Part shown: positions 6,594 to 13,430 of the stretch, in pieces
Layout of the letters: each line of letters starts with the position of its first letter
How positions within the stretch are numbered: the stretch's first letter is position 1
NCBI GenBank assembly: GCA_002697665.2
Contig: NZXA02000013.1
Coordinates: forward strand, 1 to 16,276
Direction: 5' to 3'
DNA length: 16,276 bases
Source of the DNA: a bacterium
Lineage (GTDB): Bacteria; Desulfobacterota_D; UBA1144
Made by a program: the position numbers and the translations under genes
Notes under the pieces: generated by a model
What the model was told of the DNA's origin: nothing
The model's database searches: none
Seen by the model: the letters and a program-made list of their open reading frames with translations, nothing else

Positions 6594-7673
6594 ATGATTA
6601 TTAATCTTTTTGATTTAGAGAAAGAGTTTCCAAATAAGCTGCCAGATGCTATTGAAGGATATTATTCTTCTGGAGCTAGAGATGAAGTTACTTTAAAAAG
6701 AAATAGATCTATATTTGATGAATACGAATTATTGCCTAAATTTTTAAAAGATGTTTCAAATATTAATACAAAAACTAAAATATTAAATTTAGAAATTGAT
6801 AGCCCTATATTATTGGCTCCAGTTGCAATGCAACAAATGGCCCATGCTGATGGTGAATTGGGAACCGCAAAAGCTGCAAATAAATTCAATACAATTATGA
6901 CGCATAGCACAATCGCAAATTTTGGTATTGATGATTTGTCACCTGTTCATGATAAATTATTTTTTCAACTATATTTCTCTAAGGATAGAGATTTTACAAA
7001 AAATATTTTAATAAAATGCAAGAAAAAAAATTATAAAGCTATTGTTTTTACTGTTGATGCCCCAAGATTAGGAACAAGAGAAAGGGACGAAAGAAGCTCA
7101 TTTAAAATGCCTGATAATTTAAAACTGGGAAATTTTATAGGGACAAAATTTGAAAATTTTAATAATATTGAAAATTTAGAGGGCTCATCAATGTCTATAC
7201 ATTCAGACCATTTATTTGATCCTACATTGACCTTTGAAATAATTGAATGGATTAAAGAAGTATCAGAGCTTCCAGTTTTAGTAAAAGGAATTCTAAGACC
7301 AGATGACGCCCAAAACGCACTAAATCATGGAGCCGATGGAATTATTATATCTAATCATGGTGGTAGACAGCTTGATACTGCTGTGCCCACATTAAAACAA
7401 ATAGAGCCAATCAGAAAACAAATAGGAAATGAACCTTTACTGATTGTTGATGGAGGAATAAGGAGAGGAACTGATATACTAAAATGCATTGCTCTTGGTG
7501 CAAATGCAGTTCAAATAGGTAGACCTTTGTTGTGGGGCCTGAATCATTCAGGTCAAAGTGGAGTTGAGCTTGTATTAGATATAATTAATAAAGAATTAAT
7601 AGAAAGTATGACCTTATCAGGTTGTAGGGATATAGGTGAAATAGATAGAGATTTAGTTTTAATTAACAGGTAA
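6594..7673 (+). CDS. FMN-dependent alpha-hydroxyacid oxidase/dehydrogenase (glycolate or lactate oxidase type)
   Basis: A 359-residue protein, full length for the FMN alpha-hydroxyacid dehydrogenase family (TIM barrel), which oxidises glycolate, L-lactate or related 2-hydroxyacids to 2-oxoacids. Expected active-site residues are present: Tyr24 in 'YYSSGARDE', Tyr127 in 'FQLY', Asp155 in 'TVDAPRLG', Arg162, Lys231 in 'VLVKGI', catalytic His255 and Arg258 in 'SNHGGRQLD', and the FMN-phosphate segments 'DGGIRRGTD' (286-294) and 'GRPLLWG' (309-315). The loop between about 180 and 205 (loop 4), which in membrane-bound relatives carries an insertion, is short here, so a soluble enzyme is expected. 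Soluble members commonly use O2 and make H2O2, but the acceptor cannot be read from sequence, nor can glycolate be told from lactate. It follows the DUF3147-like gene and converges on the next gene with only five bases between. Confidence 0.93.
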   Translation: MIINLFDLEKEFPNKLPDAIEGYYSSGARDEVTLKRNRSIFDEYELLPKFLKDVSNINTKTKILNLEIDSPILLAPVAMQQMAHADGELGTAKAANKFNTIMTHSTIANFGIDDLSPVHDKLFFQLYFSKDRDFTKNILIKCKKKNYKAIVFTVDAPRLGTRERDERSSFKMPDNLKLGNFIGTKFENFNNIENLEGSSMSIHSDHLFDPTLTFEIIEWIKEVSELPVLVKGILRPDDAQNALNHGADGIIISNHGGRQLDTAVPTLKQIEPIRKQIGNEPLLIVDGGIRRGTDILKCIALGANAVQIGRPLLWGLNHSGQSGVELVLDIINKELIESMTLSGCRDIGEIDRDLVLINR

Positions 7674-7678
7674 AATTT

Positions 7679-8113
7679 TTATTCTTCTAACTCATAATAG
7701 CTTTGTAAAACAAAGTCCATTTGGTTTAATTCTGTTTTGTTATAATAAGGGCCACAAATTTCAATAATTTTTTCTCTTTGAGTATTTGCTGTAGCTGAAG
7801 ATGCTTCAAAAAATTTTGTTCCCCATACTTCTTCCCAAGCAACCTCAAGCTCGCCAACTCCTAATTCCCCATAGTATTTTTTAAGTATGGATAATTGTTC
7901 TTCTACTACTTCATTTTTCATCTGAACAGCTTCTTCTTCCATACTAAAGTTTAAATCTGATATTCTTGCAGTTGTATCATTTAATAATTCTATAAAATCT
8001 CTGCATGTTTGCTCATGAGTAGCGGATGCAATAGACTTGGTTGTCCCAATTATATTAAATGAAAATGAAAGTAAAAATAAATAAATTAAAAATTTCATAT
8101 TTGATTTTACCAT
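7679..8113 (-). CDS. small secreted protein of unknown function
   Basis: A 144-residue protein with a signal peptide. Two ATGs are possible, 8113 and 8098; the latter (MKFLIYLFLLSFSF...) gives a more usual signal-peptide length and neither has a strong ribosome-binding site. The mature part, from about residue 31 (after SIAS), is helical and acidic ('EEEAVQMKNEVVEEQL'), with one Cys near each end (C37 in 'HEQTCRDF', C120 in 'IIEICGPYY') that could form a disulfide in the periplasm. I do not recognise the family. It sits downstream of the isocitrate dehydrogenase gene on the same strand, 31 bases away, and is convergent with the hydroxyacid oxidase gene. Confidence 0.65.
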   Translation of the reverse strand: MVKSNMKFLIYLFLLSFSFNIIGTTKSIASATHEQTCRDFIELLNDTTARISDLNFSMEEEAVQMKNEVVEEQLSILKKYYGELGVGELEVAWEEVWGTKFFEASSATANTQREKIIEICGPYYNKTELNQMDFVLQSYYELEE

Positions 8114-8144
8114 GACAAATTTCTATTTAAAAATATCAAAAAAA

Positions 8145-9143
8145 TTAATTTTTAATATTTGAAATTATTTTATTAATAAAGTCTTTAGTTTTTAATTTTC
8201 CTCCCATATCTTTCATTCTATTCTCTGGAAAAGATAGAGTATAAAGAACTGCCTTATTTAGTTTTACTGCTCCCTCTTTCATACCAATATGGTTTAACAT
8301 CATTATTGAAGATAATATCGTAGCTAAAGGATTTGCTATGCCTTTACCTGCAATATCTGGTGCGGTGCCATGAACAGGCTCAAAAACAGCATAGTTCGAA
8401 CCAAGGTTTGCCCCTGATGCAGCACCTAAGCCCCCAACAAGTCCTGCACAAAGATCTGAAACAATATCGCCAAATAGATTTCCTGTCAAAATTATATCAA
8501 ATCTATTGGGATTCATTACTAGCTGCATACAAGCATTGTCAATTATCAACTCTTCATATTCTATGTCCATGTAGGCTTTTCTTCGGGATATTCTTCTGAC
8601 TCTATCTAAAAATAAACCATCAGTTAATTTCATAATGTTTGCCTTGTGTAGAACAGTAACTTTCTTTCTTTTATTTTCTAAAGCATATTGAAAAGCAAAC
8701 TTAGCAACTCTATCAGAAGCGGCAGTTGTCACTATTTTCATAGATTGAGTTACGCCTTTGGCTATTTCAAGTTCTTTGCCTGCATATAAATCTTCTGTAT
8801 TTTCTCTAATAATTATCATATCAAGATCTTTATAATTAGTTTTAAAGCCTTGGAGTGTTTTAATAGGTCTCACATTTGCAAATAGTTCAAATCTTTTTCT
8901 TATTTCAACATTGATACTTCTAAATCCTTCTCCAACTGGTGTTGTCAGTGGTCCTTTTAATCCTACTTTTGTAATTGACAATGATTTTTCAAGCTCTTCA
9001 GATATTCTCTTGGTTTTATCATCCATAGGGGTTGTTACTATATCCCACTGTATATTTAATCCAAGACTATCTATTATCTGTTTAGTGCCAAGAACTACTT
9101 CTTGGCCTATGCCATCACCAGGTATTAATGTTATTTTTTGCAA
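8145..9143 (-). CDS. NAD-type isocitrate dehydrogenase (isocitrate/isopropylmalate dehydrogenase family)
   Basis: A 332-residue beta-decarboxylating dehydrogenase of the short NAD-dependent isocitrate dehydrogenase type, catalysing isocitrate to 2-oxoglutarate in the TCA cycle. Evidence: 'LIPGDGIGQEV' at the N-terminus; 'GPLTTPVGEGFRSINVEIRK' (64-83), with Ser76 and Asn78 as in isocitrate- rather than isopropylmalate-specific enzymes; 'RENTEDLYAG' (113-122, Tyr120); 'LHKANIMKLTDG' (165-176, Lys167); metal ligands Asp226 and Asp230 in 'GDIVSD'; and 'HGTAPDIAGKGIANP' (258-272), where Asp263-Ile264 indicates NAD preference. The only usable start in frame is TTG at 9143, with no ribosome-binding site, and a stop lies four codons upstream. 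An out-of-frame ATG at 9156, 13 bases upstream, suggests either a start-region frameshift or a tiny leader ORF. Homoisocitrate or tartrate dehydrogenase is a less likely alternative. Confidence 0.9.
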   Translation of the reverse strand: MQKITLIPGDGIGQEVVLGTKQIIDSLGLNIQWDIVTTPMDDKTKRISEELEKSLSITKVGLKGPLTTPVGEGFRSINVEIRKRFELFANVRPIKTLQGFKTNYKDLDMIIIRENTEDLYAGKELEIAKGVTQSMKIVTTAASDRVAKFAFQYALENKRKKVTVLHKANIMKLTDGLFLDRVRRISRRKAYMDIEYEELIIDNACMQLVMNPNRFDIILTGNLFGDIVSDLCAGLVGGLGAASGANLGSNYAVFEPVHGTAPDIAGKGIANPLATILSSIMMLNHIGMKEGAVKLNKAVLYTLSFPENRMKDMGGKLKTKDFINKIISNIKN

Positions 9144-9191
9144 TATTAATTTTCATGGCAATATTTGAACCATTTTAGTAAATTAATTAAA

Positions 9192-9234
9192 AAACCCTGA
9201 ATATTTGATATAATTTTTGAAATATTCAGGGTTT
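9192..9234 (-). terminator. rho-independent terminator of the His-rich porin gene
   Basis: A perfect 15-base-pair stem (AAACCCTGAATATTT at 9192-9206 with its complement at 9220-9234, 13-base loop) lies 20 bases after the porin stop. On the minus strand the stem runs directly into a T-rich tract (TTTTTTAATTAATTT). On the plus strand no T tract follows, so it works for minus transcripts. It separates the zinc module from the isocitrate dehydrogenase gene. Confidence 0.88.
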
Positions 9235-9253
9235 ATAGAGTATTTAACATTTA

Positions 9254-10441
9254 TTAATGATCGTGATGGTCATGACCTGCATGTCCACCTGTTGGCCAAT
9301 CAAAAACATATTTAAGAGTTATTCCAGCTATTTTAGAAACTTCATTAGAAGCCTTTTTTCTTTTATATCCCAAGTCCACTTTGAATTGATCAGTTACAAA
9401 ATAGCCTATAGAAAACTGTCGAACACTATCATTTACATTTTCATCGGCTTCTTCAGCATCATTGTCTTTCAGAGTGATTGTTCCGCCCAGCGTAAATTTA
9501 TCATATTCAAAATTTGCACCGTAGGTTGTGTAGGTTCTATCATGACCTTTTTCACCACCAAGCTTTTCGATATCCATGTATTCAAAAATTAGCATCATAG
9601 TAACATCCTCAGACAAGTATGATTTATGGGAAAATCCAACTGAATATCTTTTTTCATCAGCTTCTCCGCCTGTACCCTTAGCTTGTTTTGCATGTCCAAT
9701 TTGATACATAAAACCATCTAAGAAATTATTATCAAGAGAAAAGAAATCTTTCCCTTGTAATGATATTGCATAAGATGACAGATCTTCTGTATTTGAAATA
9801 CCACCATCTGCCTTACGAAGTTTACCGCTATTATTTATTCTAGAATGGCTTAAAGAGGATGTATCTTGATAAAAGCTTGATATATTGAATTTATGGGTAC
9901 CAGCATCCTCTAGATCAGCAGTGTATTGCCCTCCTAGTCCAACTTTTTGGAGTAGGGCATAACCTTCAACTTCTTGATAGCCGTAAGCCCCAGGAAATTT
10001 ATGAAAATCTATACCCACAACAGGTGAAAATTTACCAATATAAAAATTAAAATCTTCCGCATTTATATTTAAATAAAGTTTATTTACTATTGTTTTATGT
10101 TCTTCGAAAAACTTATCTTTTGGAGTTTCTGATTCTGATTCCCCATGGGAATGTCCATGATCACCACCTTCTATTTTAATATCCGAAATAATAGAAAACA
10201 TTTCATTGAAGTTATATCCAATCTCAAAATGTGAATGAGTAGATGCTTCATCAACTTGTTCTTTTTCTTCTTCTGCATCAAGAGTTTTATCTAGATGAAT
10301 TCTTATACCCGAATGAATATAAAAGCCCATTTCTCCTCCGTGATCAGAATGATCATCGTGACTTTCATGACCCTTTGAAAATGAATCAAGTGGTAATAAA
10401 ATTAATGAAAATAGTACAAATGATAAGAATAAATTCCTCAT
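9254..10441 (-). CDS. His-rich outer-membrane porin, predicted Zur-regulated zinc porin
   Basis: A 395-residue exported protein (signal peptide about residues 1-22) with a porin-like pattern of amphipathic strands, such as 'FEIGYNFNEMFSIISDIKIE', 'KLYLNINAEDFNFYIGKFSP' and 'QFSIGYFVTDQFKVDLGYKR'. Four histidine clusters stand out: 25-34 (HESHDDHSDH), 69-71, 95-99 (HGHSH) and a C-terminal tail 387-395 (HAGHDHHDH) placed after the last barrel strand, which ends 'LKYVFDW'. Such clusters bind Zn(II). A near-perfect Zur box overlaps its predicted -10, and the zinc importer gene znuB ends 60 bases upstream. Together these suggest an outer-membrane channel or zinc-collecting porin made during zinc starvation, a non-TonB counterpart of ZnuD. 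Substrate and barrel geometry are inference. A strong terminator follows the gene. Confidence 0.82.
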   Translation of the reverse strand: MRNLFLSFVLFSLILLPLDSFSKGHESHDDHSDHGGEMGFYIHSGIRIHLDKTLDAEEEKEQVDEASTHSHFEIGYNFNEMFSIISDIKIEGGDHGHSHGESESETPKDKFFEEHKTIVNKLYLNINAEDFNFYIGKFSPVVGIDFHKFPGAYGYQEVEGYALLQKVGLGGQYTADLEDAGTHKFNISSFYQDTSSLSHSRINNSGKLRKADGGISNTEDLSSYAISLQGKDFFSLDNNFLDGFMYQIGHAKQAKGTGGEADEKRYSVGFSHKSYLSEDVTMMLIFEYMDIEKLGGEKGHDRTYTTYGANFEYDKFTLGGTITLKDNDAEEADENVNDSVRQFSIGYFVTDQFKVDLGYKRKKASNEVSKIAGITLKYVFDWPTGGHAGHDHHDH

Positions 10442-10470
10442 TTAGTCACCGCCTTAAAAAAAATTTAAAT

Positions 10471-10487
10471 ATGTTATAACATAACAT
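10471..10487 (-). promoter_or_regulatory. Zur box over the porin promoter
   Basis: ATGTTAT-AAC-ATAACAT is a dyad with 7-base arms, differing at one base from a canonical gammaproteobacterial Zur operator (ATGTTATA-A-TATAACAT). On the minus strand it contains an extended -10, TGTTATAAC (10481-10473), with TTGATG (10500-10495) 16 bases upstream as a -35. Bound Zur would cover the -10. The start codon is at 10441, about 30 bases from the -10. Confidence 0.8.
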
Positions 10488-10501
10488 TTATTAACATCAA
10501 G

Positions 10502-11287
10502 TTAATTTTTTTTAAATAGTAACAAAACAAGAATAAATATTATTGTTAGCACTAATATTATTGAAGGACCAGTCGGTATATCAGCAATAACTGATAAATA
10601 TACTCCAAAAAAAATAGATATTATGCCAAGCATTCCAGAAACAATTGCCATTTTGCCGGGAGAGCTAGTAATTTGTCTTGAGGTAGCAGCAGGAATTATT
10701 AACATTGAGGTTATTAATAAAATTCCAACAATTTTTACACACGTTGCAACAAATATTACTAAAAGAATTAAAAAAATAGATTGAATAATTTTTGTATTTA
10801 TATTATCAGCTTTTGCAATATTCTCATTAATTGTCATCAAAACAAGTTTTTCCCAAATAAAAAATAAAGTACCAAAAACTAATATTGCTGCAAAAATAAA
10901 AAATTTTATTTCCTGATCGGTAACTGTCAATATGTCTCCAAATAGGTATGCATCTAAATTTACATATTGATTTGATAGGCTAATTGCTATTATTCCAATT
11001 GATAAAGATGCATGAGCAAGAATCCCTAAGAGAGTATCATTTGAAAAAATGTTTTTATTTTGTAAATATGTTAAAAAACCTGCAAAAACCAAACAGGTTA
11101 TAAATGTCCCAATAGTTGAATTAAATCCTAATACGATTCCTAATGCTATTCCAAATAAGCTGCTATGGGATAAAGAGTCACCAAAGTAAGCCATTTTTTT
11201 CCATACAATAAAACACCCAAGCCCTCCTGCAATTATTGATACACATATTCCAGCTATTAATGCATTAACTATAAAGCCATCAATCAT
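10502..11287 (-). CDS. znuB: zinc ABC transporter permease ZnuB
   Basis: About 261 residues, normal for ZnuB, forming the inner-membrane channel of the ZnuABC zinc importer. It is highly hydrophobic with seven or eight helices and carries family motifs of the metal-type ABC-3 permeases: 'GGLGCFIVWKKMAYFGDSLSHSSLFGIALG' near the N-terminus, 'NDTLLGILAHASLSIGI', and the coupling region 'LLITSMLIIPAATSRQ' (about 190-205), followed by 'DIPTGPSIILVLTIIFIL'. I chose the ATG at 11287 rather than the in-frame TTG at 11299 because GAGGA sits six bases before it. The gene overlaps the end of znuC by eight bases, so translation is coupled. No terminator separates it from the porin gene downstream. Confidence 0.95.
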   Translation of the reverse strand: MIDGFIVNALIAGICVSIIAGGLGCFIVWKKMAYFGDSLSHSSLFGIALGIVLGFNSTIGTFITCLVFAGFLTYLQNKNIFSNDTLLGILAHASLSIGIIAISLSNQYVNLDAYLFGDILTVTDQEIKFFIFAAILVFGTLFFIWEKLVLMTINENIAKADNINTKIIQSIFLILLVIFVATCVKIVGILLITSMLIIPAATSRQITSSPGKMAIVSGMLGIISIFFGVYLSVIADIPTGPSIILVLTIIFILVLLLFKKN

Positions 11288-12002
11288 TAGATTCCTCAAT
11301 ATGATTATGATTGATATCGTGTTTATATAAGGACATCATATTTGCAAAATCATGGCCAAATAAATTAGCAAACTCTGGATCTTTAGTAATTGTTGATGGC
11401 TCTCCTGAACAGCATATATGATTTGATAAACAAATAACTTTTTTTGTGGATGACATAACCATATGTAAGTCATGGGAAACCATTAATATACTTATATTTC
11501 TATCCTTATATATTTGATTTAAAAATTTATAGAAGTTTAATTGACCAGACACATCCAAATTCTGAGTTGGTTCATCTAGAATTAATAAATTTGGATTATC
11601 AACTAGGGATCTGACAATTAATATTTTTTGTAATTCACCACCAGATAATGTCGATAATTGTTGTTTGAGAATTTTTTCAATTTTAAATTCTTGAGAAATT
11701 TCGGTTATTTTCTTATTTTCAATCTTTTTATTTAAAGTTATAAAATCTAAAGCTGTAATTGGAATAGATTTATCAATTGTGAAATCTTGAGGTGTATAAG
11801 AAATTTTTAATCCTGGTGATTTTATAATTGATCCATTATCTGGCTTATAAAAACCTAATAGACACTTAAGAAGCATTGACTTTCCAGCGCCGTTGGGACC
11901 TAAAATTGTTATAAAATCTTTTTGATTAATAACAATATTAATATTTTTAAGTATTTCTTTTTTATTTCGAGTAACTGATATATTTTCAGCTTTAATTAAC
12001 AT
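11280..12002 (-). CDS. znuC: zinc ABC transporter ATP-binding protein ZnuC
   Basis: A 240-residue ABC ATPase that powers zinc import with ZnuA and ZnuB. Walker A is 'GPNGAGKS' (35-42), Q-loop 'YTPQDF' (69-74), signature 'LSGGE' (119-123), Walker B 'LLILDEP' (139-145), D-loop 'NLD' (148-150) and H-loop His177 in 'VSHDLH'. The C-terminal segment 'ICCSGEPSTITKDPEFANLFG' resembles ZnuC and related metal-type ATPases ('HVCCSGTPEVV...'). It ends in a His-containing tail (HDINHNH, 228-234). It starts five bases after the zur stop and overlaps znuB, forming a zur-znuC-znuB operon. Its ribosome-binding site is weak, so coupling to zur translation is likely. Confidence 0.95.
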   Translation of the reverse strand: MLIKAENISVTRNKKEILKNINIVINQKDFITILGPNGAGKSMLLKCLLGFYKPDNGSIIKSPGLKISYTPQDFTIDKSIPITALDFITLNKKIENKKITEISQEFKIEKILKQQLSTLSGGELQKILIVRSLVDNPNLLILDEPTQNLDVSGQLNFYKFLNQIYKDRNISILMVSHDLHMVMSSTKKVICLSNHICCSGEPSTITKDPEFANLFGHDFANMMSLYKHDINHNHIEESND

Positions 12003-12007
12003 GTTCT

Positions 12008-12475
12008 TTATTTTCTGTTATCTAGGCAGTTATTACAAGTTCCATTAATTTCAACGGCGATATTTTTATGACTAAATTTATTTTTGTTCATTACAGATTC
12101 AATTGCGTTCGTTATTCCTTTATCACTACATTCTTCTATTTCGTCACATGAAGAGCAAATGATGAAGTAACATTGATCATTTTGAAGTGGGTTAGGACAT
12201 CCAATATAAGAATTTAAACTATTAATTTTATGAATAAATCCATTTTCAAGTAAAAAATCTAAAGCTCTATAAACCGTAGGGGGTTTTGCAGAAAAATTCA
12301 TTCCAGATATTTGATCTAATATGTCATATGCCTTAGTTGCTTTATGGCTTTGCCATATTATTTTTAAAATTGTTTTTCTTATCTCAGTAAGTCGAATATT
12401 TTTTTGCTGACATATTTTTTCTGCCTCTGACAGTGCAGAATCAATACATATTTTATGGTTTGAGCAGTTTGACAT
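12008..12475 (-). CDS. zur: zinc uptake regulator Zur (Fur family repressor)
   Basis: A 155-residue Fur-family repressor that blocks zinc-uptake genes when zinc is sufficient. Winged-helix region: 'NIRLTEIRKTILKIIWQS' (26-43) and 'AKPPTVYRALDFLLENGFIHKI' (63-84), the latter nearly identical to gammaproteobacterial Zur. The structural zinc site is C107/C110 and C147/C150. Of the regulatory ligands known in E. coli Zur (H77, C88, H96, E111), H82, C93 and E115 are conserved. The H96 position falls in 'NPLQNDQC', where no His exists; Asp100 or Cys102 could substitute. The ribosome-binding site is GGAG, five bases before ATG. Its own promoter overlaps the Zur palindrome, so autoregulation is predicted. 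Confidence 0.95.
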   Translation of the reverse strand: MSNCSNHKICIDSALSEAEKICQQKNIRLTEIRKTILKIIWQSHKATKAYDILDQISGMNFSAKPPTVYRALDFLLENGFIHKINSLNSYIGCPNPLQNDQCYFIICSSCDEIEECSDKGITNAIESVMNKNKFSHKNIAVEINGTCNNCLDNRK

Positions 12476-12496
12476 TAAATCTCCAATTGTTATATT
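12469..12496 (+). promoter_or_regulatory. znuA promoter, predicted leaderless
   Basis: A perfect -35 TTGACA (12469-12474) is followed 16 bases later by TATATT (12491-12496), preceded by TG as an extended -10. Transcription would begin around 12502-12505, at or beside the znuA ATG. No Shine-Dalgarno precedes that ATG, so a leaderless mRNA is predicted. The -35 overlaps the zur start codon. Confidence 0.7.
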
Positions 12497-12502
12497 ATAA
12501 CA
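12488..12502. promoter_or_regulatory. Zur box shared by the divergent zur and znuA promoters
   Basis: TGTTATA-T-TATAACA is a perfect 7+1+7 palindrome, the consensus core of gammaproteobacterial Zur operators. It occupies half of the 29-base intergenic region between zur (start 12475) and znuA (start 12505) and contains the extended -10 elements of both promoters. It ends only two bases before the znuA start codon. Confidence 0.9.
12494..12502 (-). promoter_or_regulatory. zur promoter -10 region
   Basis: On the minus strand the palindrome reads TG-T-TATAAT, a perfect extended -10. Transcription would start near 12487, leaving a leader of about 12 bases that includes the GGAG ribosome-binding site. 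No good -35 is seen in the znuA coding sequence, as is common for extended -10 promoters. Confidence 0.6.
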
Positions 12503-12504
12503 CT

Positions 12505-13425
12505 ATGAAATATTTATACACTTTTATAATAACTATTATCTTATTAAATTTTACCCTCATTGCAAACACTAAAGAAAAAAAAATCGTTACCACTATAAAG
12601 CCTATTCATTCGATTTTATTAAATATAGTAGATTCTGATGTTGAACTTCTATTAAATAATAATTCATCTCCTCATGATTTTAAACTTAAGCCTTCTGACA
12701 TGAAGAAAATAACAGATTCAGATGTTTTAATTTACATAGATGAATCAATTGAATCTTTTATTGAAAGACCTCTTAATGCATTAGATGAAGATATAAAAAC
12801 TATAAAAATTTTAGGTAATGCAGATTTATCATTACTACCCATAAGAGAGGGTGGTGTTTGGGAAGAGGAGGCCCATGGTGATCATCATGAACACAACCAT
12901 GGATCTTTTGATGCACATATTTGGCTTGGTAGTAAAAATGTAATTAAGTTAACAAAGTTTTTTGTAAAAGAGCTATCAAAAATATCGCCTGATAAAAAAA
13001 ATATTTATAAAGCTAATGCAAAAGAATTCATAAAAAAGGTATCAAATAAGAATAAAGAATTAGCTAAGGAGTTAATAAATATCAATAGTGAGCCATACAT
13101 AGTATTCCATGATGCGTATCAATATTTTGAAGCAGATTATGATCTTAATTCAGTTGGATCAATATCATTAAATCCTGAAATTTCTCCCACCCCGAAGAGA
13201 ATTAAAGAAATTAAAGCAAAAATTGAAAAGGACAGCGTAGTATGCTTGTTCAGAGAGCCTCAATTTCCATCAAGAATTGTTCAAACTGTAATACAAGAGA
13301 CTAATGCCAAAGAGGGTGAACTCGATCCTTTAGGCTTTGATTTAAAACCTGGAAAAAGTCTTTATTTTGAATTAGTCACTAATCTTTCAAAAAATTTGCG
13401 TGAATGTTTATCTAAAGGAGGTTAA
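12505..13425 (+). CDS. znuA: periplasmic zinc-binding protein ZnuA
   Basis: A 306-residue cluster A-I substrate-binding protein delivering Zn(II) to ZnuBC. It has a signal peptide (about 1-21) and then 'IVTTIKPIHSIL' (27-38). Predicted ligands are His57 ('SSPHDF'), His138 ('DAHIWL'), His202 ('FHDAY') and Asp274 ('ELDPLG'). The mobile His/acid-rich loop typical of zinc-specific members is at 119-133 (EEAHGDHHEHNHG). C247 and C301 fit the conserved disulfide of ZnuA. I place the start at the ATG at 12505, not at an upstream in-frame ATG (12433) inside the zur gene: residues after 12505 form a proper signal peptide, and the promoter elements lie just before it. The last codons contain the ribosome-binding site of the next gene. 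Confidence 0.95.
   Translation: MKYLYTFIITIILLNFTLIANTKEKKIVTTIKPIHSILLNIVDSDVELLLNNNSSPHDFKLKPSDMKKITDSDVLIYIDESIESFIERPLNALDEDIKTIKILGNADLSLLPIREGGVWEEEAHGDHHEHNHGSFDAHIWLGSKNVIKLTKFFVKELSKISPDKKNIYKANAKEFIKKVSNKNKELAKELININSEPYIVFHDAYQYFEADYDLNSVGSISLNPEISPTPKRIKEIKAKIEKDSVVCLFREPQFPSRIVQTVIQETNAKEGELDPLGFDLKPGKSLYFELVTNLSKNLRECLSKGG
13414..13421 (+). promoter_or_regulatory. perfect Shine-Dalgarno of the DsrE-like gene, inside znuA
   Basis: AAAGGAGG lies in the last codons of znuA, nine bases before the ATG at 13431. It is the strongest ribosome-binding site in the window, in contrast to the absent one of znuA, and suggests high translation of the second gene from the same mRNA. Confidence 0.85.
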
Positions 13426-13430
13426 TAATT

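Noticed and set aside
9192..9234. Perfect 15-base inverted repeat considered as a mobile-element end or attachment site
   Set aside because: It has a short loop, a T tract on the minus strand only, and sits 20 bases after a stop codon. A terminator explains it fully.
9257..9592. Plus-strand open frame antisense to the porin gene
   Set aside because: The minus-strand frame has a signal peptide, barrel strands and a regulated promoter; the opposite frame is a compositional shadow.
12433..12504. In-frame ATG 24 codons upstream of the chosen znuA start
   Set aside because: It lies inside zur on the opposite strand and upstream of the znuA promoter elements, and the added residues would bury the signal peptide.
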